Source: Aporrectodea caliginosa (taxonomy: Eukaryota; Annelida; Clitellata; Crassiclitellata; Lumbricidae). From it: a stretch of 64,000 bases of DNA. The position numbers were made by a program, and so were the translations under genes. The notes under the pieces were generated by a model that did no database searches, was not told the DNA's origin, and saw only the letters and a program-made list of their open reading frames with translations. The DNA lies in assembly GCA_020284085.1 (NCBI GenBank), contig JACEVL010000424.1, positions 124,001 through 188,000 of the forward strand, in the 5' to 3' direction. Shown here piece by piece: positions 1-10,900 of this stretch. Within the stretch, counting starts at the first letter, position 1; each line of letters starts with the position of its first letter.

Positions 1-505
1 TGTTGTACAGGTAACAACCTGAAACAACCCCTCGGCGGGCGAAACCATTCTTTTCATCAGTGACGAGCGCATATCATTGATGGTAAGCGTTCGAAAATCG
101 TCCAAAACATAACAGAAACAGAGACGAAAGAGAGAAGTCTCTCCACGGACGCATACTAGGCAATTCTGAAAATCAAATAACAAAATTAGTCGAGCAAAAA
201 CGGGTTCGACCGCCCAAGCCCCAAGTTGTCAAAATTAACAGGCAGACAAAGACATGCAGCCATCTTGGCCGTCACGTGCGCAGGATCTGATTAGGCCCTA
301 TGTCATTTCGTTTTTGGCTTAGACCGACCTTTTCGAAGATGCTTATCCACCATGAGTTGCCTCTGTGTTTTAGCAGACTGACCTTCTGGATATTGACCTG
401 ATTAAGGTATTGGGTTTGATGCGCCATCGGTTGATATCTTGTGCATTAGACATAGACGCGATAAAAATAAATGGTTACAGTTAGACCTCTGAGGCAAAAT
501 ATGTG
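1..505. other. No gene recognised; left edge
   Basis: I see no coding exon, RNA gene or clear repeat here. The stretch is mixed-composition DNA upstream of the first supported exon and may hold unseen 5' exons or promoter of the SH3 gene. Confidence 0.3.
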
Positions 506-760
506 TTTATTTATTATTTTATTTATTTATTTTATTTATTTGAATCAGCGAACAGCAAGAACTCAATAGAAAAAAAAACAAACATAATATACATTAAAAC
601 AATGTTCAGAAATGATAACTAGACAAGTTAATGTTATAAACAGTGCAATAATAAGATACATCGGTTCATAAGCACTAGAATAACAACTGATGAGGAGAAG
701 AAGCACAAAGTGCTTATCGAGTCATCCCCATAGGTAGGAAAACTAGATGGGTAAAATATG
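506..760 (-). mobile_element. Probable LINE 3' end with (AAAT)n-type tail
   Basis: On the minus strand this ends in an (AAATAAAT)n-like tail (about 506-545), preceded by A/T-rich untranslated-looking sequence. Simple tandem tails of this kind mark the 3' ends of several non-LTR elements elsewhere in the window. No reverse transcriptase residues are visible, so the call rests on the tail alone. It lies immediately before the first exon, so it would sit in an intron. Confidence 0.3.
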
Positions 761-804
761 TGTTTAATTTTATGTAACTCTTGTTGTGCCTCTATTTCTT
801 CTAG

Positions 805-1362
805 ACAAAATTAAACTGCGTGCAATTCATGACTTTGATCCAGAACAGATGAATAAAAGAGAAGAAAGAGAACTCAACGTTATTTTAGAAAGAATACGTT
901 TAGCAGAGCAAATAGACCATGAACAAAATGAAAAGTATCGTCATCGATTTAAGAAGTATGACATGAGAAAGCATGGTGACATAGAATACGACAAAGAAGT
1001 ATCTGATTTCTTTAAGGAAATTGGTCTATCAAGGCAGGACAAACAAATTGGTCCGGAGGATGAATTAGGAACACCAAAAGTCAAAGTTTACGACAGACGA
1101 GAAGAAGCATGTGACATTGAAGATCAGGAAGAAGTGACTAAATCGGAAGAGCTGAAAACGGTCAAAAAAGGGATTCAAAAGATGCAAAAGAGATGAGTAC
1201 ACATGAAGCAGAATCAGAATTGAAATCGGATTATGAATCAGCGTCGTCTCATGCCGATGAAAGAAGTTTCGACTCAGAAGATGAAGTGGATCTTTATGCG
1301 CTGGTGCTTCCATTTAAAAGAGGAGACATAATGGAGACGACTATTCGTGTTGAAAATAGCAG
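805..1362 (+). CDS. Exon: acidic/charged region plus first half of SH3 domain (one-base frameshift)
   Basis: A pyrimidine-rich acceptor (tctatttcttctag) ends at 804 and the open frame continues as a highly charged, probably helical and disordered segment rich in E, K, R and D. The first frame stops at 1195. From the A6 run at 1164-1169, another frame continues with the same acidic character and then reads LYALVLPFKRGDIMETT, the ALYDY/LxFxxGD half of an SH3 domain. One extra A in the run would restore a single frame, so this is either an assembly error or a real disabling indel. The exon probably ends at CAG|gtcact (1362), leaving two bases of a codon, which fits the next exon exactly. SH3 domains bind proline-rich peptides, so an adaptor role is inferred. 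The upstream exon and start codon were not found. Confidence 0.55.
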
Positions 1363-2066
1363 GTCACTATTATATTATACAGCAGTCAATTATTGCAATT
1401 TCATTTCAATCCGAAGTTGGTTAAATCATACTCAGATATCTCAAATTTTGACTTTAAGAAAATGATTCATAAGTTCATATGAGTTGATAATTTGTATATT
1501 TATGGCTAAAGCTGAAATATTAAAACCTAAGACGAAGCCTATAAGAAAAAGATATCAGTTTGGAATATAATACTAAACAAGAACAAAAACCTTTAGAATA
1601 TATTTAATGCGTTTCTTACCAGTACAAAAGTGAAAAATTAAGAATTCTTTGACAAGGCTGATAGTTTACACATAAAAATATGACCATGTAATATTACACC
1701 TAAACCCTTACGTTGGCTTCCAGTTCAGCAAATTGGGCCTTATGGGTTATAATATATTGCACTTTTAAAAAAGAAAATCAGTCTTCATTCATCAGTCTTA
1801 TCACTCTAGCTCTACTCAGCGAGTTCACTTGGTTGTCTTTCTCTGGTCATGACTGAAACAAAAACTGGTTTCAGTAACCGATTTCTTAAGTTGCTGGACC
1901 TAGATATTAAGATTCTGTTCGTTCAATTAATTAATTTTTGTCATTTCCATGGGTTGTGTCTCTGGCGAACTGATCTTCTGGATGTTAAGATAATTGCGGC
2001 TTGCTTATGGTGTTGCATTAAACACAGACGTCATACAATAATAATTAAATTTATTGTTGTATGCAG

Positions 2067-2146
2067 TTACAGGAAGGGATGGTTAATAGCGAAGCATTTG
2101 GACAGTGGAAAGATCGGATTCATATCGAGAAGTCGCGTTGTAATGG
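2067..2146 (+). CDS. Exon: second half of SH3 domain
   Basis: The exon follows the acceptor ttgttgtatgcag and ends at a consensus donor (GG|gtgagt). It starts with one base of a split codon, matching the two bases left by the exon ending at 1362. The joined reading gives GWLIAKHLDSGKIGFIS and then RVV, corresponding to the SH3 pattern with the WW pair (here GWL), the Arg/Lys-His-Leu strand and the GYIPSNYV end (here GFISRSRVV). Several binding-surface residues of typical SH3 domains (second Trp, Pro of IPSNY, Tyr) are replaced, so ligand binding may be altered. It exits in phase 1. A matching downstream exon was not identified with certainty; the F-box-like exon at 5214 begins in phase 0, so at least one exon would be missing between them. 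Confidence 0.5.
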
Positions 2147-2391
2147 GTGAGTTGCAAAAGTGGCAGAGCTATTATAGGCCACAATTATCTACATATTCCT
2201 TGGACAGTGTAAGATAGATATTTTGAAATAATAGCCTGCGTTCAGATTGTTGTTGGTTGCTGCTATTCCGCTTATCTTATCGAATAAAAAACAGTTCAGA
2301 CATCGCAGATCAATAAATGTTTCCGTTTGCCATCACCTAAAATATTTAGAATATCATTCTATACAATAAATTTCGGTACTTGTCGGTTTTA

Positions 2392-2683
2392 CGACCCCCA
2401 AAATTCTTTACATATTACGTGATTTAAAATTCTTCATATCCATCAATCCAACTACTATTTACGCAAAGCATTATTTTCATCAATCCAACTTCCATCACCA
2501 TAATAAAAACGCTAAAATACCGGATATATTCAATCGAAAACTTAGTTTCATCCATCCATATACGGGAAAAATTATTTCTATATGTTTAAAATAAATTTCA
2601 TCAATCCCAATATCGGGAAACAATTTTTTTCATCAATCCAGCTTCCATTTTAAAGTGACGATATGAAGAAGTTTTGGGGGTCG
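2392..2683. mobile_element. MITE with TTA duplication and internal tandem array
   Basis: Inverted termini CGACCCCCAAAA are separated by about 290 bp and flanked by TTA on both sides, the 3-bp target type of PIF/Harbinger elements. The interior is several degenerate copies of the 36-bp repeat in minus orientation (ttcatcaatccaacttc). There is no coding sequence. Superfamily assignment is inferred from the target duplication only. Confidence 0.55.
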
Positions 2684-2849
2684 TTATAATACACTGTTTA
2701 AAATGTATCTCCAAATGCTTGTGTTTTTAACAGAAACTGATCATCAACCCTCAAGGACAACGGTAAGATTGAGAAACTCTCTCATCTAACAAATTATTTA
2801 CATAAAACGTAGCGCCTCCGAAACAAACTTTAAGCCTTGAAGTTTTGCC

Positions 2850-3433
2850 GGTGACTTTTTGGCGCCGCCGTTTGGATCGACGATACGGCTGGGTTGCTCC
2901 ATTTCCATCTCAGAAACACGCAATCGAAGTTGGATTTGATGAGAAAGTTCTTTGGTAAATGGTGGCTGGATTGATGAAAAAGTTCTTTCGCAAAAGAAAG
3001 ATGGATTGATGAAAGAATTCTTGCTGAATTAGAAGTTGCATTGACGAAAGAATTATTTCCGTAAATGGAAGCTGGACTGATGAAAAGAATTTTTCAATGG
3101 GAGCTGGATTGATGAAAATAATTGTTTCAATGGGAGCTTGGATTAATTATAAGAATTTGTTTCTTAAAATCGAAGCCGGATTGATGACAATAATTTCTTC
3201 CTTACATCACAGGAAGCTGGATGGATGACAGTTATCATGGACATTGGTAGACTGCCTTCTTACCAACGAATAATACAGCATTAAAAAGATGGTATTAATT
3301 TACCAAATTCTATTTTCATCAATCCAACTCACCGTAAGAACTTGGCTATCCTACTGATATTTAGTTGCATTAAAAATGAACATTATTTACTACGTTTATT
3401 AGCGCATAAACGTCCGGCGCCAAAAATGTCCTG
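2850..3433. mobile_element. Inverted-terminus element carrying the 36-bp array, plus orientation
   Basis: TTTTTGGCGCCG near 2855 is mirrored by CGGCGCCAAAAA near 3413, with similarity extending roughly ten bases further inward. Between them lie about six degenerate copies of the ggattgatgaaaataatt repeat in plus orientation and the tail block gatgacagttatcatggac. It is probably a non-autonomous DNA element. The termini are unrelated to those of the neighbour at 2392. No target duplication was recognised. Confidence 0.4.
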
Positions 3434-4009
3434 CTTCGAAGTTTTGCAGATTTGGTTTAAAACCTGAGCAGTCGTTTGCTAACATCTGTAAACTTATCGC
3501 TTGACCCAGTTGAAGAGCGTTTCGTGAATATTATAAGTAGGGCCAACAAATCTAGCAACGGTAGGTCTACGGAATTTTTATATTTTAATATTACAGAAGG
3601 AAGAACGAATTGAGATTGTGATTATAGGCCTATTTCAGTGAGTGGTAGTCTTATTAGTATTAATTAGCGCAGACATCTAATGCACAATCGAGAGCGCACG
3701 AAACCCAAGCTACATCCAGAAAGATATTGGCATTTCGAAATAATCCATGGAAATGTGTGGCCTTCAACATACTACATCTATCCACAAAAATAGGAGAAAA
3801 AATCCGTAAATTCAGATCTAGGTTTCATATGCTAATGCTTGTAAAATTGGGCCAAATCTTCAACTGGTTTCGTCATTCTGTGTCGTTATGTCCCGTAGTT
3901 CTGGTCAGCTTTCAGTGAGGAGGCCAATTTCGTGAGCAAATCGGAGATTGTTCACCAGCCCTCCAGTTAATTTAATTTCTGCCTCGCTGTTGCTAAGGCT
4001 CAGTGGTAA

Positions 4010-4500
4010 CATTACTGCCTAGATTAGGAAATAAAATTTCTTTGCCGTAATCCCGTTTATATGCGAAAGTATTCTGTGAACTTTTTATCTACTTTTATGG
4101 CACTTATTGATTTTCAATATATCCCTTGTACAAGTTTGATCTGTTGCCCTGGTATTTTTGCATTTTGCATCACTCTACACACTCCAAAATGCTACATGCT
4201 GTCAAATGCTTGTTTGAAGTGCAAGAAGTTGATGCAGGCTTTCTGATTGTGTTCTATGCTTTTTTCAGTATCTCATTGTGAATTGTTGATCAATTGTGTT
4301 TCTTCTTGTTCTTCTCCAAGTGCTCTTTCAACATACTGCTTCAATCTGTTTTGCATAATTTTGGTGAAAACGTTTCCTGGAATGCTCTGCATGCTCGTGC
4401 CTCTATCATTTTCCAATCTTGTGGATCTCCTTTTCTATTGCAAAATGGGACGATTGTCGATTTTGCCCAGTTTTCTGGTATTTCTTTCTCTTGTTGAATC
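4010..4500 (-). pseudogene. LINE reverse transcriptase remnant
   Basis: Minus-strand translation from about 4500 gives IPENWAKSTIV, then a KGDPQDWK block, then blocks resembling RT motifs 1-3 (LGEEQ..., TIDQL-like, a degraded INFxxFKQAFDS). Near 4020 there is a TGLRQ-like stretch that normally reads TGLRQGC. In non-LTR reverse transcriptases the AFDS Asp is the first catalytic Asp of domain A. The reading frame is broken by several indels and stops, so the copy is dead. It sits between exons of host genes, in an intron or intergenic interval. Confidence 0.6.
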
Positions 4501-5213
4501 ATTGTAACAAGTGTAAGTAGAGTAATTCTAAAAAGCCTTTGCGTAAGTTAAGTTTCCGTTCGTTGCTAAATGAGGTGTTTAGGTTTTCAGATTGGTTTTA
4601 ATCATGTGTATTAATTTCCCCTTATTGCAGCATGCAGCGTTATGGTACAACACGATACAGTACAGCTGTAATTGATTTTCTCTTCTTCCAAAACTCAGAG
4701 GTGCACATCACAATACAACAGAGCATAGAAGGCGCAGAGCAATTGTGAGTGAAGTATTATACACAGTAACTGCCTCGGGCGACGTTCGAACTCAAGATCC
4801 GCGTTACAGACCGCGCGCTCTTATCACTAACCCCCTCGAATTCTATTGGTAACGGGCAGTGCTACCACTCTCCATTTTCATACATCCCAAAATCTTGCCA
4901 CAAAATCCCAAGATCGGCCAATTGTGTAATAAAATATCTCAAGTAACTGAAAAGGAAAAAGTTGTGATGAAATGTGTTTTCACAATCACAAATTCACAGC
5001 TATTCACAAAAATGCCGAGCTATGGATTGGCAGAGAAAAACTGGGCATTAGGCCTACATGGTATTACCAATTTATAATGTTTACACGTTACAGTAATTAT
5101 AAACGTCTTTCAGAGCGAGTCTCTTATTAGTTATCCTCGTAGCATCCTAGATAAGCTAATCGTCATATCTAATATTGTTTTCAAGTGCTAATTTCCATTT
5201 GTTTGTATTGCAG

Positions 5214-5400
5214 CTGTACGATCTTCCACTGGAGATGATGGACATTATCTTACAAAAGTCCTTTTTGCATTGGATATTGAATTCACCAACAAAGCAGAGA
5301 GACGAAGAAGTTATCAGGTCTCTCATATCAGTCGACATTTGCTTCGATCGAAGAATAACCAGACGACGGTTCAAGAATGCAATCTGGCGTTACCTGATAG
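5214..5400 (+). CDS. Exon: F-box-like helical module
   Basis: This 187-bp exon has a strong acceptor (tgtttgtattgcag) and donor (ATAG|gtgaga). The translation begins LYDLPLEMMDIILQK, which resembles the LPxEhhxxIh start of an F-box, and continues as amphipathic helices to RRRFKNAIWRYLI. F-box proteins connect substrates to SCF ubiquitin ligases; that role is inferred from one short motif and is tentative. It starts in phase 0 and ends with one base of a codon, so it splices in frame onto the CARD exon at 7717 (G|AT gives Asp). A SOCS-box or another helical module is an alternative. Confidence 0.5.
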
Positions 5401-5599
5401 GTGAGATGCCTTCCAAGTATTATTGTCAAACTTATTTACCTCAACCACAATCGATTACTTTCATAGTATAATTTTTCTAATAAAAATATGAAAACTTCGG
5501 AAGGTCATTATCGTCACACATATTCTTAGCTAGTTATCCAGACAACTAACAGTGCAGTTTAAGCACCTCACAAAATTGGCGCCTGAAATTCGTTAGAAA

Positions 5600-6880
5600 C
5601 TATCGTTAGGGGTAAGTGGCGCAAAAGTGGCATGGTAGAGTAAGAGTGGCAACCCCATTTTCCAAGTACTTACTTATTTTGAGAAACCCATACCTAGTGC
5701 GAACATTGACTATCATTCAGTGATATGTTTCTATGGGCTGGAAGTTCCCGAAAGTTGAATTGTAAAAATTTTATATAAATTTTTCGATTTTTCACGTAAT
5801 CATTCCCAACCTTCGTGAATATCTTATTATTGTTCACATTCAGTATTAAGATCGCCATTGTCAACGTTTTATTTTATACTACGCAGGAAAGTGTCTTCTT
5901 TTTAATAATAAATGTTTGATGGACCGGAGTCAACGCAGAAATTCTGACTGATCTTCGTATTTATGAGCACCCAAATCGGGTAAAAGCGGCACAATTACTG
6001 TGCCACACATGCCACGTTTTACGTGCCAATGTTGCCCCATGACTGACACTTTTGCCCCAGTGGTATGCCAGTCTTGCCCACATAATAGGTTATGAGGTTT
6101 ACAATTGAAATTGTAGCATCATGGTTCGACGTTATACGCACAGGACTCGGCGACGAAATTACACTGACGAGATATCGTGTCATGCGATGAAAATGGTGGC
6201 TAGTGGTGATATGTCAAGATGCCATGCAATGATAAAGTTTGGAATTCCAAGAAGCACTATAGCTATACGCCTTAAGAATCCTTGTTTTATGCCTACAAGC
6301 CTAGGACGGTTTAAGCTAGTGATTAATGAAGGGCTTGAAACAGAGCTTGTATATTACACAAATGATATGCAGAACCGTTTTATGGCTTAACAATAAATGA
6401 TCTGCGATGCTTGACCTTCCAGTTTGCGTAGGGCAACAATCTTGACCACCCATTTTCGGAAGAGAAAAAACTGACAGGCATAGATTGGGTAAGGTCGTTT
6501 ATGAGAAGACATCAGCCTAGTTTGCGTCGCCCTGCACCAACAAGCATGCCACGTCTTACATGATTAATCTTGGTCTGGTATTCCGTTTCTACGACATCTT
6601 AAAGGAAGAATTGGGCATAAATGGACGTGAGGCAGATCAAATCAATAACATTGATGAACGCGGAATAACAGCTGTGCAGACACCTCGTAAAGTGATCTCG
6701 AGAAGAGGCTGCAAGCAAATCAGAAAAGTTGTTAGTGCAGAGAAAGGAGAGAAAACAACAATAATCTGAGCAATGAGCGTATCTGGAAATTTTTTCCACC
6801 ATTTGTTTTCCACCAATTTGTTCCAGGCTTCCTCCCAGCCGATTTTCCTAGTTTGAACAAACGCTGTTCTAGAGCTCACT
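5600..6880 (+). pseudogene. Decayed pogo/Tigger-like transposase element
   Basis: The open part at 6121-6390 has the N-terminal layout of pogo-family transposases: basic start, helix-turn-helix (ASGDMSRCHAMIKFGIPRST, where the family has a KAA..FGVPRSTL-type motif) and LGRFKLV. After a frameshift in the T4 run near 6380 the next frame reads LTINDLRC. Another frame from 6560 gives FRFYDILKEELG, then NIDERGI (the first catalytic Asp; the family usually has N.DETGI), then KVISRRGCKQIRKVVSAEKGE. The second and third acidic residues of the DDE/DDD triad are not visible, so the 3' half is lost. The upstream stretch at about 5600-6100, with repeated gtggcgcaaaag/ttgcccca-type words, is probably its 5' untranslated and terminal region. 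Confidence 0.7.
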
Positions 6881-6959
6881 CTCTTCTTTTTCGTTCAATT
6901 TTCTCAAACCCAATTGTCACATTCGTCTTCTCTCAAACCCTTGTCACATTCTTCTCTCA

Positions 6960-7120
6960 ACAAAAATTTCTTCATGAAATGGAATCGGATTGATGATAGT
7001 TATCATGGACATAAGTAGACTGCTTACTTACCAACGTCAAGTGCGACATTGAAGACCAACGTCAAGTGCGACATTGAAGACATTCAAGTAATTTACCATC
7101 CTAAACTACGGAATAACCCA
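6960..7120 (+). repeat. Fragment of the array-carrying MITE family
   Basis: It contains one 36-bp repeat copy (ggattgatgatagttatc), then the family's tail block atggacataagtagactgcttacttaccaacg and a 31-bp direct duplication (accaacgtcaagtgcgacat twice). It ends in a terminus-like stretch (tttaccatcctaaactacgg), which is the reverse complement of the sequence at 26820-26850. Confidence 0.4.
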
Positions 7121-7716
7121 TGCGCTGTATAGGAATGCGTAGTATCTTCCCGAAGCATCACCGCTGGTAGGCATCGAGCTTCGTCTCCAGATAGTTAGTA
7201 CGCAGGAGGCCAAGTAGTATTCATGCCTTAAAATAGGTGGTGTTTCGTGTCCAGCCAGAAGTTAGTGCTCCAAATTCCTCGTTGTAGGCTGCTCATGCAG
7301 GTTTTCTTGTTTCAGTGGTTGTTAGTATTCCAGTTTTCAAACGTACTTATACCCAACAATAGTTTGCCTATCCGTTTAACTTCCCAGGGACCACTGATTA
7401 GAATGACCAATGTATTCTCTAATGAAATAGCAAAATATAGTTCAATCAGGCGCAATATAAATGTACATATTCTACATACGCATATTATGAGTCACAATGC
7501 GCGCAAAATGTATGAGTTATTTGCATTTAGACGAGTCAGGCATCTTGGCTTGAATGTTGTTTTTCGAGTTGAATCAACTTCTTCACTTCTTTCTTATCCA
7601 AAGTCAGTATAGTTTTCTATTTACTTCGTACAAAAATGATTCGCTGGTGACGATATGTTGTGATGTAATAAAGCTGTGATGTCTTTCATAAGTATTGATA
7701 GTTTGTGTCTTTTTAG

Positions 7717-8004
7717 ATTTCTATGGAAAAACCAGGAAACTATCTGCAATCATTAGAAACAACAGAAATTATCTCTTAGAAAATATTCATCCAAATGACG
7801 AGTTAATCGCTTCACTGTTGTCTCTGAACTGCATAACGGAAGAACAAAGTCATTTCATTCAACGACAACGCTTACATCGAGATAAGAACGCACAACTTTT
7901 GTACTTCATGAGATCCTTCGAAGAGACAAAGTTTTCAAATTTCGTCAAATGTCTTCGAAAAACCAATCAGAAGACAGTGGCAAGGATCATAGAAAACGGA
8001 GGAG
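7717..8004 (+). CDS. Exon: CARD (death-fold) domain
   Basis: The acceptor is tttgtgtctttttag (phase 1). The domain spans about 95 residues: IIRNNRNYLLENIHP, then ELIASLLSLNCITEEQ, a basic turn, KNAQLLYFMRSF and FSNFVKCLRKTNQKTVARI. This order of six helices, with LxENI at the start and FxxhhxxLRxTxQxxVAxhh near the end, is the caspase-recruitment (CARD) pattern, a homotypic interaction module in apoptosis and innate immune signalling. The likely donor is GGAG|gtttaa (phase 1), which is weak. The open frame runs past it into an antisense retroelement fragment at 8012 and stops at 8042; that extension is probably not part of the protein. Phase matching links it to exons at 5214 and 9112. Confidence 0.75.
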
Positions 8005-8011
8005 GTTTAAG

Positions 8012-8325
8012 GAACAAACGTTTTATTGTTTCCATAGAATAGTATACAAGTAGTGATCCAGAATTATCATAATCAACGAACATAAGTTTAGAAATTAAAA
8101 CAGACAGATCACATGAATAGCTTATTAACGTTTGAGGGAAACAATCGGGTTCCCAGAAGGGACTGAAGTCCCGCTAAGTTAGGGATACCCGTGTACCATG
8201 TTAGCAGAGGGATGATTGACAGTTGAGTATAGTCTACACAAATAGCATTGTCAGAAAAAATGAGAATAACTGGCTTAACTAACAACACTTAACTAGGTCA
8301 CTTAACTAATTGTGGTATAACAATG
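8012..8325 (-). mobile_element. SINE or LINE 3' fragment, copy A
   Basis: About 310 bp is repeated in the opposite orientation at 22951-23277. Shared blocks include cccgctaagttagggatacc, gtgtaccatgttagcagagg and cttaactaattgtggtat. On the minus strand its 3' end is the block ctattctatggaaacaataa. Here it abuts the CARD exon and supplies the apparent stop codon of the read-through frame. Confidence 0.65.
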
Positions 8326-9111
8326 AATAACGATATTTAGATAACGCATTGACTATTGTCAAGGAGGTATGATAAGCTATATAATCACAACTCCAGTACA
8401 ACTGATGAAAACGTGTGGAAATTTTCAAATGAAAGGTCCTAACTGGCAGGGAAAACTTAAATTCCAAAGGAACGTTGTAGAACCATTCTGAAACTTACGA
8501 CCACTATGAGGAAAGTAATTTGCCACGAAAAGCCTTAGTGGAGGTTGAAGCTAAAATAATAGGTTTCGATTAAGAAATTGTGTCTAGATGAATTAAAATA
8601 ATTCCAATATTAACTAAAATTACTGCTGCAATTCACATCTTGGTTTAGCAACGAATCCTTTGCTGACTTGTGTTTTCCACTCACACTTTATGCTGCCAGG
8701 TGAAAATTGTCACCATCCTCGAACTATAATAATTGAGGATTTGTGCATTTTTGCACATAGTGCACGATATTTATTTCAAAGCCTCTGGCATTGCTGATCT
8801 CTGATATTTATCAAAAAGTATTTCGCTGACTGTAGAAATTGATATATCCGGTTCTTGCGTTTTAACGCGAATTCAGAAATAGGCGCGTTATAAAAACCTG
8901 CGCAGTGATGACATTTTATTTATTTTATTTTAATAGCATTTGTTGTTTGTAAAAATGTTCATTTGCGTGTTTGGCTTAAATTAGACGAAACTTTGTTTTT
9001 GGTCACGTATCTACGGCATAAAGAATATTTAAAATAAAATGAAACTGCAGTTATCTAAAACTACGTCTTTAATAAGTAGTTTGACATTTGAAATACGTTT
9101 ATTACTTTTAG

Positions 9112-9459
9112 CCCTAATAAAAATAGAAGTGCAGACTAGTGGTGCAAAGTGTACAACGTCAATGGAAACACAGCTACTTCATCAAAAACTAGAAGATCTT
9201 CGAGACAGAACCAAACCGTGGTCATATCAAACTGATAAACTCATCAGTCAACTGAGGCAGGAAGGCATAGAAATCCTTAACTCATATTTGGACAGACAGA
9301 CTGTGGTCGTTTGGATCTGGTGTCATTCACAAGCTGCACTTGAACATATTCAGAGACTGTACGAATCGAATCAGCTGAAAGATATATTCTTTGAAAATAT
9401 TCAGCCATCTATTTCAAAAGTGATTAACATCGATGGCAATCAGTTCAAGAAAACCATTG
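9112..9459 (+). CDS. Exon: unrecognised helical domain of the CARD/propeller gene
   Basis: The acceptor tttattacttttag and the consensus donor ATTG|gtaagt bound a 348-bp phase 1-1 exon, so it can be included or skipped without a frameshift. The translation has a short basic/hydrophobic start, then METQLLHQKLEDLRDRTKP and SLYLDRQTVVVWIWCHSQ-like sequence (actual SYLDRQTVVVWIWCHSQAA), then LYESNQLKDIFFENIQP. The middle looks like one beta strand between helices. I do not recognise the family; it may be a linker or ligand-binding module. An alternative acceptor lies at 9135 (gtgcag), but it would break the phase match. Confidence 0.6.
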
Positions 9460-10900
9460 GTAAGTTCTTATGAATGCATTCATCATAAAGTAAACTTAAT
9501 ACGTGTAATCAATGCATAAGACTTCGATTAATGAAATGACTTAGACAGCGCTGCTTAACAAAATCAACAAGATGTTGAAGCGAACAAGAAAAGGCCGTTA
9601 AATTAAGCGAATAGAGTGAAAATGAATTAAAATATAGACCCAGATAGAGTCTTGAAAATGCATCTTATAAAACTTATTATAGAGATGAACCTCATCTACC
9701 GAGAGAGGTTTTAAAAGGCACACATTATCGTAAAGCTACTTAAGTTGTGCTTCTGTAGTCTACTTTGAGTCAAATCAAGACATTTGAATAAACCATACGG
9801 TGGGATTGGAAGACAAAATGGTACAATAGGAAATGGCACCGAGGCAACAAAAGGCTTGCAGTGAGATGTAAATCATAAAAAAGACAAAAAGTGAGATATT
9901 CAAACAACAAAGGCAGGAACAAGTAATTAGTTAATTGATAATTATATTTGTACAGCGCGCAAAGTCACACCTAAATGTGAATCTGTGGCGCAGATAGACA
10001 GCTGCCAGAAGGAGATGCAGTTAGATAACCATGTGTTTGAAAGCCAAAGAGAAATAGTGAGCCGCTTTCTGAAGGAAGGAAGTGAATTTGAGCTACAAAG
10101 AGAGAGCGGAAGTCGATTCCATTCCATGGGGGGGGGCAGAGGCATGGAATGAATCCGAGCCCATAACTGTTCTGCATCGGGACTCAGTTAAAAGGCCCGT
10201 ACTTGATTATCGTAGGAATCAAGGAGAAATGCAAGGAGTTAGTAGTGCACAAATATAGCTGGTGCTGAGGGATTTCTAGGTCAAACAAGTAGTCAAAAGG
10301 AAAGCATGAAATTTAAATTTTGTGAATGAGCAGTAAAACAGGTAATTGTAAAGAGATAGTAGCTCTATGAAGTAAGGGTTTTGATAATGAGGAGAATAAA
10401 ATCAGATAATTTGAGAGAGAATAGCACGAAGCTAAAAGATCGGTAACAAGAGATAGAAGCAGTAAAACCCAGCAGAAGACGAACACAGAACGATAGACAA
10501 TGAAAAAGACAATGAGCAGCAAGTTAAATTAATATATAATAATAGCATATAAAGATATATACAGTAGTAGATTCGATGATCTACGCAACCAACAGAACTC
10601 AATTCTAATTCATATAACATTTAAAAACAGAATGTTTGATTAATAATATTAGTTAATTGTGTAGTTTTATTTTAGTTGTGACTGAGAGGCATAGAATTTC
10701 CATATGCACTTTAATTCTAATTAAATAGTTGAAATTAAAGTATTAATAGTACATAATTTACATAAACAAAGCATTCAATAATTTAAATCAAATTAAATAA
10801 TAGCAGTCGATTATAATATAAAAATTATTAAATAAAAGAGCAAGATAATATTATTATTAACAGTCAATTATTTGCGTATTAATGATTTTTTTTATATTAG
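9460..10900. other. Intron, nothing recognised
   Basis: This AT-rich intron lies between the helical exon and the propeller exon. The part from about 10600 to 10880 is very A/T-rich. No ORF with a recognisable family and no clear transposon ends were found. Confidence 0.4.

Noticed and set aside
1849..2217. 122-residue ORF as a single gene
   Set aside because: Only 2067-2146 has splice borders and domain similarity; the rest is intronic sequence read through.
3727..5077. Several plus-strand ORFs of 60-90 residues
   Set aside because: No family signature; those at 4061-4507 are antisense to the LINE RT remnant.
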